DNA of 64,000 bases from CAVZZG01 sp963779685 (GTDB lineage: Bacteria; Actinomycetota; Thermoleophilia; Gaiellales; F1-60-MAGs149), in the NCBI GenBank assembly GCA_963779685.1, contig CAVZZG010000003.1, forward strand, positions 868,001-932,000, given 5' to 3'. The translations under genes and the position numbers were made by a program. Of the stretch, positions 17,920 to 24,559 are shown piece by piece (positions within the stretch are counted from its first letter, which is position 1; every line of letters begins with the position of its first letter). The notes below the pieces were generated by a model. The model ran no database searches. It was given only the letters and a program-made list of their open reading frames with translations, and was not told where the DNA came from.

Positions 17920-20238
17920 CTACTCGTTACCGGCGAGCAATCGAGGCAGATCGGCCTCGGTGATCAGCACCTGACGTGGCTTGGAGCCCTCGTACCCGGA
18001 GATCACGCCCCGCCGCTCGAGCATGTCGATGAGCCGGCCGGCCCGGGTGTAGCCGACGCGGAGGCGGCGCTGGATCAGCGACACCGAGGCGGTGTCGTGG
18101 TTCACGACCAGGCGAATGGCGTCGTCGAGCAGGGGATCGTGGTCGGGGTCGAGGTCGTCCTCGCCGCGCCCGTCACCGTCCTGCGCGACGATCTCGGGCA
18201 GGTCGAGCAGCGCTTCGTGGAACTCCGGCTCGCCCTGGTCGCGACACTGCTCGACCACCAGCGCGATCTCCTCGTCGGTCACGTACGCGCCCTGCACGCG
18301 CTGCAGGCGGCTCGTGCCGAGCGGCCGGTACAGCATGTCGCCCTGACCCAGCAGGCTCTCGGCCCCGCCCGTGTCGAGGATCACCCTGGAGTCGGTCTGC
18401 GAGGAGACCGCGAAGGCGATCCGGCTGGGGACGTTGGCCTTGATCATGCCGGTGATCACGTCTACCGACGGCCGCTGCGTGGCGAGCACGAGGTGGATGC
18501 CGACCGCGCGGGACTTCTGCGCCAGGCGGATGATGGCGTCCTCCACCTCGGCGGGCGAGATCATCATCAGGTCGGCGAGCTCGTCGATGACGATCAGCAC
18601 GTACGGCAGGGTGTCGCGTCCGGCCTCCCGGCGGGCGCGGTTGAACTCGACCAGGTTGCGCGACCGCGCGGCGCCGAGCATCTCGTACCGGCGCTCCATC
18701 TCGGTGACGATGTTCAGCAGCGCCGCCGCGGCCTGCTTGACGTTGGTGACGACGGGGGTCAGCAGGTGCGGGATGGCCTCGTAGTGGTTCAGCTCGACCT
18801 TCTTGGGGTCGATCAGGATCATCCGCACCTGCTCGGGCGACGCGTTCAGCAGGATCGACACCAGCATGGCGTTGACGCAGCCGGACTTGCCCGAGCCAGT
18901 GGTGCCGGCGATCAGCATGTGGGGCATCTTGGCCAGGTCGCAGTGGACGTTGTTGCCGGCGATGTCCTTCCCCAGCCACACCGACAGCGGGCTCGCTCCG
19001 GCCGCGAACGGCGCGTTCACGTCGCCGAGCGTGACGAGGTTCGGGGTCGTGTTGGGCACCTCGACACCGACCGCCTGCTTGCCGGGGATCGGTGCCAGGA
19101 TGCGGATCTCGGTCGTCGCGAGGGCGTAGGCGAGATCGTCGCGCAGGGCCGCGACCTTGCCGACCTTGGTGCCCGGGGCGAGCTGCAGCTCGTAGCGCGT
19201 GACGCGGGGACCCGAGACGGTGCCGACGATCCGCGCCTCGACGCCGAAGTGCCCGAGCGCCTCGAGCAGCTGCGACGCGATCCGCTCCTCACCCGCGGCC
19301 GACCGGCTGACCGGGGTCGAGCGGACGAGCAGACCCGGATCGGGCAGGCGGTAGGGCGTGGTCGTCGCGGGAGGGTCGAACTCCTGGCTGAAGTCGCCGG
19401 ACGGCTCCTCCGCGACCGGCGCCGGCTCGTGGTCGAGGTCCTCCTCGACCTCGACCGCAGTCAGCGGGTCGGGTTCGGCGGGCAGCCCGTGCGGCTCGTC
19501 GCGGATGAACATCTCGGGGAACACGGACTCGGCGTCGACGAGCGGCGCCTCGGCCACCGGCTTCGGCTTCGGTCTCGGCGGGGCAGGTGCCAGCTCGACG
19601 TCGCGGTAGGGTCGCTCCGGGACGACGGCGCGCACGGCCTTGGCGGTCTCGACGGCCTCCTCCCCGAGCCACGAGGCGACGGTCGCGACCGATGCGCCCG
19701 TGATCAGCAGCAGGCCGGCGGCGGCCACGAACACGACGAACACGAGCACCCCGGCCTCGCCCGCGATGCCGTGGATGACGTTATGGAGCCCGGCGCCGAT
19801 CACGCCGCCGTGCTCGCTGGCGGCCGACGACATGTCGTCGTTCGAGAGCCCGACGAGCACCGACAGCATCAGCAACCCGGCTCCGAGCGCAACGGGGCGC
19901 AGGCGGGGCCGGGTGCCGTGCGCGAACAGCAGGGCGGCGATCAGCGCCGCCAGCGGCGGGATCAGCGCCGCCGCGCCGCCGACGAGGTGCCGCAGTTGCT
20001 CGTTGAGACCATGACCGAGGAACGCGCCGTCGTAGCCGAACCAGATCACCAGGGCCGAGAACACCGCGAGGCCCGCGACCAGGATGCCGGTGAGATCGGC
20101 CGCCTGCCGCGGGGCGAGCATGGGCTGGCGCGTGCGCCGCCGGGCCGGAGCGCGAGCTGCGGACGGCCGGCGCTTCGCGGGCGCCCGCTTCTTCGGTGTG
20201 CGCCGCGCAGCACGACGGGTGCGGGTCGAGCCTGCCAT
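17920..20238 (-). CDS. ftsK: DNA translocase FtsK/SpoIIIE
   Basis: A 772-residue septal DNA pump that moves chromosome termini through the closing division site. An Arg/Ala/Lys-rich N-terminus precedes four membrane spans (about 50-185), then an acidic/proline linker and the motor. Walker A GTTGSGKSG and Walker B VLIVIDELADLMM are present, along with the family element DPKKVELNHYEAIPH. The C-terminal gamma winged helix (about 700-772, VGYTRAGRLIDMLERRGVI), which recognises polar DNA motifs, is complete. It lies 33 nt after a small hypothetical gene within the dapA-to-HExxH run. Confidence 0.95.
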   Translation of the reverse strand: MAGSTRTRRAARRTPKKRAPAKRRPSAARAPARRRTRQPMLAPRQAADLTGILVAGLAVFSALVIWFGYDGAFLGHGLNEQLRHLVGGAAALIPPLAALIAALLFAHGTRPRLRPVALGAGLLMLSVLVGLSNDDMSSAASEHGGVIGAGLHNVIHGIAGEAGVLVFVVFVAAAGLLLITGASVATVASWLGEEAVETAKAVRAVVPERPYRDVELAPAPPRPKPKPVAEAPLVDAESVFPEMFIRDEPHGLPAEPDPLTAVEVEEDLDHEPAPVAEEPSGDFSQEFDPPATTTPYRLPDPGLLVRSTPVSRSAAGEERIASQLLEALGHFGVEARIVGTVSGPRVTRYELQLAPGTKVGKVAALRDDLAYALATTEIRILAPIPGKQAVGVEVPNTTPNLVTLGDVNAPFAAGASPLSVWLGKDIAGNNVHCDLAKMPHMLIAGTTGSGKSGCVNAMLVSILLNASPEQVRMILIDPKKVELNHYEAIPHLLTPVVTNVKQAAAALLNIVTEMERRYEMLGAARSRNLVEFNRARREAGRDTLPYVLIVIDELADLMMISPAEVEDAIIRLAQKSRAVGIHLVLATQRPSVDVITGMIKANVPSRIAFAVSSQTDSRVILDTGGAESLLGQGDMLYRPLGTSRLQRVQGAYVTDEEIALVVEQCRDQGEPEFHEALLDLPEIVAQDGDGRGEDDLDPDHDPLLDDAIRLVVNHDTASVSLIQRRLRVGYTRAGRLIDMLERRGVISGYEGSKPRQVLITEADLPRLLAGNE

Positions 20239-20271
20239 GGACGGCTCTTCGCCGCCCGCGCCGGGTGTCCT

Positions 20272-20754
20272 CTACTTGGCGGGGGTGCTGCGGCGGCTGC
20301 GGTGACGGCGCTTCGGCGCGCCGGCCGTACCCTGCGACGCAGGCGGTGCCGGCGAGGGCCGGGGGCCGCTGTCCGGTGCGCGGCCGGCCCGGAACGCCTT
20401 CAGGTCGTCGGTCAGCACCGGCAGCCCGTGGCGAGCCGCACGCGGGCGCAGACGCCCCAGCTCCGCCTTCAGATCGTCCGTGACCGCCACGGCACTGCGT
20501 TCGTACACCGAGCGCCGCTGCTGATCCTCGAGCACGTCGGCATACGCCGTGAGGAGGTCGCGGATCACCTGGTTCTGCGGGTCGAGGCGATCGTTCGGCA
20601 CCTCGCGGCGCAGGTCGATCATGGCCCGCCGATCGCGATGGGTGTCCGGGAACTGTCCGTCCCACTGGGCCCGGGCAGCGTTCGCGAGCGCCTTCTCCAT
20701 CAGTTCGATGGCGGCGGCGTAGATCTCGCGCGGCGTGCGGGTCTGCTCGGTCAC
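20272..20754 (-). CDS. Hypothetical cytoplasmic protein
   Basis: A 160-residue protein of unknown function. The first 110 residues look helical and well ordered (IYAAAIELMEKALANAARA, then DLLTAYADVLEDQQRR). The last 50 are low complexity, rich in Pro, Ala, Arg and Ser, and strongly basic at the end (RRHRSRRS), which could bind nucleic acid or membrane lipid. It has no signal peptide or membrane span. It is placed 12 nt after the HMG-CoA-lyase-like gene and 33 nt before ftsK. Coding character and operon position support a real gene. Confidence 0.65.
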   Translation of the reverse strand: MTEQTRTPREIYAAAIELMEKALANAARAQWDGQFPDTHRDRRAMIDLRREVPNDRLDPQNQVIRDLLTAYADVLEDQQRRSVYERSAVAVTDDLKAELGRLRPRAARHGLPVLTDDLKAFRAGRAPDSGPRPSPAPPASQGTAGAPKRRHRSRRSTPAK

Positions 20755-20766
20755 GAGAGCGCCATC

Positions 20767-21651
20767 CTACCAGGCCCCGGCGCGATGGACGAGCCCGGGA
20801 AGCCCGTGCCCGAGGCGCTGCTCGAGCCAGCCGGCGACGCCGATCAGGGCGTCCAGGTCGACGCCGGTCGCGACGCCCTCGCGCCCGAGGAGGTAGACGA
20901 CATCCTCGGTGGCGACGTTGCCGGTCGCTTTGGGCGCGAACGGGCAGCCGCCGAGGCCGCCGACGGACGCGTCGAGCACCGTCGCCCCGGCCTCCAACGC
21001 GGCCAGCACGTTGGCGTAGCCGGTGTTGCGCGTGTTGTGGAAGTGCGCGCCCACCACCGGCGCCAGCGGTCCGGCGGCCCCTACCAGGCGCCGCACCTGC
21101 GACGGCACGGCGACGCCGATGGTGTCGGCGAGCACGACCTCCGCGGCGCCGGCCGCCGCAGCGGCCGCGACATGTTCGAGCACGACGCCCTCGTCCACCC
21201 TGCCATCGAACGGACAGCCGAAGCAGCACGACAGCGTGACGGTGACCCGCGCCCCGGCCGTGCGGCCGGCACCGACGATCCGCGCGGTCGCCGCGGCCGC
21301 CTCGGCGGCGGTCGCGTTCTGGTTCGCCCGCGCGAAGCCGTCCGTCACCGCATGGGTCGCGTGGATGGTGCGAAGACCGGTGCCGAGCGCCCGCTCGAGC
21401 CCGCGCTCGTTCAGCACCAGTCCGGCCCAGCTCGTGCCGATCGCGGCGGGCAGCGCGGCCACCAGCTCCTCTGCGCCGGCCATCGCCGGCACCAGCTTCG
21501 GATTCACGAAGCTGGCCACCTCCACCACCGGCAGCCCGCAGGCCGCGAGCCGTGCGCTCAGCTCGGCCCGCACCGCCGGCTCGAGCACCACGGCGTCGTT
21601 CTGCAGTCCATCGCGCGGGCCGACGTCGCACACGACGACCGACGTGACCAC
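20767..21651 (-). CDS. Hydroxymethylglutaryl-CoA lyase family protein
   Basis: A 294-residue TIM-barrel enzyme of the HMGL-like family. HMG-CoA lyase cleaves HMG-CoA to acetoacetate and acetyl-CoA in leucine breakdown. The signature GPRDGLQN is at 11-18, the metal-binding His203-x-His205 is in HFHN, and the catalytic-loop Cys236 lies in GGLGGCPFAP followed by GNVATED. The usual Asp after the second His is Asn206. The GTG start at 21651 lies 4 nt after the RNase J stop codon. Neighbouring genes are not catabolic, so the physiological substrate is open; a related acyl-CoA lyase is possible. Confidence 0.85.
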   Translation of the reverse strand: MVTSVVVCDVGPRDGLQNDAVVLEPAVRAELSARLAACGLPVVEVASFVNPKLVPAMAGAEELVAALPAAIGTSWAGLVLNERGLERALGTGLRTIHATHAVTDGFARANQNATAAEAAAATARIVGAGRTAGARVTVTLSCCFGCPFDGRVDEGVVLEHVAAAAAAGAAEVVLADTIGVAVPSQVRRLVGAAGPLAPVVGAHFHNTRNTGYANVLAALEAGATVLDASVGGLGGCPFAPKATGNVATEDVVYLLGREGVATGVDLDALIGVAGWLEQRLGHGLPGLVHRAGAW

Positions 21652-21655
21652 CGGT

Positions 21656-23320
21656 TCAGACCTCGACCACGACCGGCAGGATCAGCGGCCGCTTGCCGGC
21701 ACGCCGGTACACGAGGTCGGCGAGGGCGTCATGGATGTGCGCCTGGATGATCTTGGTCTCGCGCTGGCCGAGCTCGGCGAGCGTCGCCGCCGCCGCCGTA
21801 CGCACCTCGGCCAGCAGCTCCTCGGCCTCCTCGGCGCCCTCCGGCGCGAACCCGCGGGCGATCACCTCGGGCTCGGTGTTTCCCGAGCCGTCCGGGTGCA
21901 GCTGGCAGACCACGATCAGGACGCCGTCACCCGAGAGCTGCCGCCGGTCGCGCAGGACGACGTCGCGGATGTCGCCGATGCCCAGCCCGTCGACGAAGGC
22001 CACGCCGGCCTCGACGTCCGTGCCGCGCTCCACGGCGCCGTCGCGCAGCACCAGGCGGGCGCCGTTCTCGGTGATGAAGATGCGGTCCTTCGGGACGCCC
22101 ATCTGCTCGGCCAGCTGGGCGTGTGCGACCAGGTGACGCAGCTCGCCATGCACGGGCATGAACGAACGGGGCTTCACCAGCGCCAGCACGGTCTTGAGCT
22201 CGTCCGCCGAGCCGTGACCCGATACGTGCACCGGCGCGATGTCCTGGTGCAGGACGGTCGCGCCTGCCCGCCACAGCTGGTTCATGGTGTCGTGGACGGC
22301 GAGCTCGTTGCCGGGAACGGGCTTGGCGGAGATGATGACCGTGTCGCCGGGAAGGATCCGCACGCTCTTGTGGTCGTCGTAGGCGATGCGCGTGAGTGCC
22401 GACATCGGCTCGCCCTGGGAGCCGGTGCACAGGACGACGACCTGGTCATCCGGGAGATCGGCGAGCTCGGCCGGTCGCACGATCAGGCCCTCGGGCACGT
22501 CGGCATAGCCGAGGTTCCGGGCGATGTTGAGGTTCTTGACCATCGAGCGGCCCACGACGCAGACCTTCCGGCCGGCGGCGCCGGCGGCATCGATGACCTC
22601 CTGCAGCCGGTGGATGTGCGACGCGAAGGCCGTCACGATCACACGACCGTCCGCCTCGCGGATGATGCGCTGCAGGTGCTCGGCCACGACGGCCTCGGAC
22701 TCCGTCCAGCCCGGTCGCTCGGCGTTGGTCGAATCGGCCAGCAGCAGGGCCACGCCGCGCTCGCCGGCGGCCGCGAACCGCGCCAGGTCGGTACGTCTGC
22801 CGTCGATCGGCGTGTGGTCGAGCTTGAGGTCGCCCGTGTGCAGGATGACGCCGTGCGCCGTGTGGACGACGACGGCGACCGCGTCCGGGATCGAGTGCGT
22901 GACCGGGATGAACTCCGCCTCGAACGGACCGATCCGGACCTTGCCGCGGGCCGGGTCGATCTCGTGCAGGGCCGAGGCCCGGATGAGGCCATGCTCGTCC
23001 AGCTTGGACTTGACCAGCCCGAGCGTCAGCCGCGTCGCCCACACCTCGGGCACGCCGACCTCACGGATCAGGTACGGGAGCCCGCCCACGTGGTCCTCGT
23101 GCCCGTGGGTGAGGATCACCGCCCGCACACGGCTGGCGTGCTCGCGCAGGTAGGCGAAGTCCGGGATCACCAGGTCGACGCCGAGCATCTCGTCGCGCGG
23201 GAACGCGATGCCGGCGTCGATGACGACGATCGACTCGCCGTCGTCGAGCACGGTCATGTTCTTGCCGATCTCGCCGATCCCGCCGAGCGGGATGACGCTG
23301 ACCCCAGAGGTCGTCGTCAT
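21656..23320 (-). CDS. rnj: Ribonuclease J
   Basis: A 554-residue metallo-beta-lactamase/beta-CASP ribonuclease with endo- and 5'-exonuclease activity in RNA maturation and decay. The zinc motif THGHEDH is at 71-77, with HDT-type beta-CASP elements later (SGHGSADELK) and a C-terminal domain ending in PLILPVVVEV. The ATG at 23320 overlaps the dapA stop (ATGA), which fixes the start; a longer frame upstream is dapA in another reading frame. The dapA-RNase J pairing is common in actinobacteria. Confidence 0.95.
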   Translation of the reverse strand: MTTTSGVSVIPLGGIGEIGKNMTVLDDGESIVVIDAGIAFPRDEMLGVDLVIPDFAYLREHASRVRAVILTHGHEDHVGGLPYLIREVGVPEVWATRLTLGLVKSKLDEHGLIRASALHEIDPARGKVRIGPFEAEFIPVTHSIPDAVAVVVHTAHGVILHTGDLKLDHTPIDGRRTDLARFAAAGERGVALLLADSTNAERPGWTESEAVVAEHLQRIIREADGRVIVTAFASHIHRLQEVIDAAGAAGRKVCVVGRSMVKNLNIARNLGYADVPEGLIVRPAELADLPDDQVVVLCTGSQGEPMSALTRIAYDDHKSVRILPGDTVIISAKPVPGNELAVHDTMNQLWRAGATVLHQDIAPVHVSGHGSADELKTVLALVKPRSFMPVHGELRHLVAHAQLAEQMGVPKDRIFITENGARLVLRDGAVERGTDVEAGVAFVDGLGIGDIRDVVLRDRRQLSGDGVLIVVCQLHPDGSGNTEPEVIARGFAPEGAEEAEELLAEVRTAAAATLAELGQRETKIIQAHIHDALADLVYRRAGKRPLILPVVVEV

Positions 23321-24207
23321 ACGGACACGGCGAGGCCGCGGCGCTCGAGCGCGGTCCGCACCACGGCGCGCTCGGCCGCTGTGGCGGGCACCAGCGGCAG
23401 CCGCGGGTCGCCCACGGCGAACCCGAGCATCTCGACGGCGGCCTTCACCGGAATCGGGTTGACGGTCACCGAGAGCGCGGCGTACAGCGGTTCGAGCTCG
23501 GCTTCGAGCTGGCGGGCGCGCTCGTGGTCGCCGGCATCGCAGGCCTTGACGATCTCGAGCATCTCCTCGCCGGCGACGTGGCTCGCGACGCAGATGCCGC
23601 CGACGCCGCCGATCGCCCCGAAGGCGACCAGCAGGTCGTCGTTGCCCGCATACAGCGCCAGCCGACCGTCCTCGACGATGCGGCGGGCCTGGTCGAGGTC
23701 GGTCGTCGCCTGCTTGACGGCGACCACGTTCTCGATCTCGGCCAGCCGCAGCAGCAGGTCCGGCGCCATGTTGAGCACCACCCGCTGCGGGATGTTGTAG
23801 GCCACGATCGGCCGGCCGCCGGCCGCCACGGCGATCGCCTCGAAGTGGCGATAGATGCCCTCGGGCGGCGGCTTGGAGTAGTACGGCGTGACGACCAGGA
23901 AGCCGTCGGCACCGGCCGACGCGGCATCGCGGGTGAGATGCACGGAATGACGGGTGTCGTACGTCCCTGTGCCAGCGATCACGGGCACCCGGCCGCCGAC
24001 CTCGTCCACGACGGCCTCGATCAGCGACACGCGCTCGCCGTCGGTGACGGTCGGCCCCTCGCCGGTCGTCCCCGCCAGCACGAGCCCCTCGCTGCCGTGG
24101 TTCACGAGATGGCGGGCGAGCTGCCGGGCGACATCGAGATCGAGGCCGCCGTCCGGACCGAACGGCGTCACCATCGCCGTGAGAATCCGTCCGAGCGGAG
24201 CTGGCAT
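23317..24207 (-). CDS. dapA: 4-hydroxy-tetrahydrodipicolinate synthase
   Basis: A 296-residue class I aldolase that condenses pyruvate with aspartate semialdehyde in the first committed step of lysine and diaminopimelate synthesis. The Schiff-base residue is Lys165 (VVAVKQAT), the catalytic Tyr137 is in VAYNIP, and the TTGEG motif is at 47-51. It is the first gene of the long minus-strand run and overlaps the RNase J gene by 4 nt. A second DapA-family gene is at 36065, but this copy has the standard biosynthetic context (dapB at 31161 also lies in the window). Confidence 0.94.
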   Translation of the reverse strand: MPAPLGRILTAMVTPFGPDGGLDLDVARQLARHLVNHGSEGLVLAGTTGEGPTVTDGERVSLIEAVVDEVGGRVPVIAGTGTYDTRHSVHLTRDAASAGADGFLVVTPYYSKPPPEGIYRHFEAIAVAAGGRPIVAYNIPQRVVLNMAPDLLLRLAEIENVVAVKQATTDLDQARRIVEDGRLALYAGNDDLLVAFGAIGGVGGICVASHVAGEEMLEIVKACDAGDHERARQLEAELEPLYAALSVTVNPIPVKAAVEMLGFAVGDPRLPLVPATAAERAVVRTALERRGLAVSV

Positions 24208-24473
24208 GCCGCAAGTGTAGAGGACAGCTCCTTCACAAAAGCCTCACACGGTGCTCACGGATGCAATGGGAGACTCGTGGCATGTCTCCGGCGCACGGCC
24301 ACCAGGCCACCGCATCCACCCGCACCGAGCATCCGACTTCCCGTTCGCGGGGTGCCGGCGCCTGCGGATGGGCGGAGACACGCCAGACGGCGCGGCGACG
24401 CAGCCATGGAGTGACGGATCGGCCGACCCCCCGTCGACCGGTCGCGACGGCTCGCTCCACGCCGGCTGGGTCT

Positions 24474-24516
24474 TGACGTGGCGGCCGGGCCGGGGGCGGT
24501 CCGCGCCGCCACGTCA
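24474..24516. repeat. 12-bp perfect inverted repeat upstream of the giant surface gene
   Basis: TGACGTGGCGGC (24474-24485) and GCCGCCACGTCA (24505-24516) are exact reverse complements separated by 19 GC-rich bases. It ends 6 nt before the candidate -35 element of the 994-codon gene. It cannot be a terminator for dapA, which is transcribed away from it, so an operator is the simplest reading. Confidence 0.5.
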
Positions 24517-24521
24517 CGCAC

Positions 24522-24553
24522 CTGACTACTAACTCGCGAATGCCTGCTTGAAT
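24522..24553 (+). promoter_or_regulatory. Candidate promoter of the first giant Ig-repeat protein
   Basis: CTGACT (24522-24527), a 20-nt spacer and TTGAAT (24548-24553) are followed after 6 nt by a GTG start. The paralogous gene downstream has the same elements at identical spacing. There is no Shine-Dalgarno sequence, so the message is probably leaderless. Confidence 0.5.
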
Positions 24554-24559
24554 GGGATG

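Larger units (their letters stand above)
24208..24559. other. Divergent intergenic region between dapA and the first giant surface protein
   Basis: These 352 bases are open in several frames, but none has a start signal or homolog I recognise. The dapA operon promoter should lie at its left end, where a short AT-rich stretch (24229-24249, with CTTCACAAAAGCC) occurs. The right end holds a 12-bp inverted repeat and the promoter-like elements listed separately. Confidence 0.5.

Noticed and set aside
18097..21750. Long plus-strand frame opposite ftsK and the HMG-CoA-lyase-like gene.
   Set aside because: It is the antisense of well-supported genes and has no recognisable domain.
24473..24478. TTGACG as -35 box for the first giant surface gene.
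   Set aside because: It is about 70 nt from the -10-like hexamer and lies in the left arm of the inverted repeat.
24251..24532. Short overlapping frames in the dapA/surface-gene spacer.
   Set aside because: No ribosome binding site, no homology, and the palindrome and promoter-like elements explain the region better.
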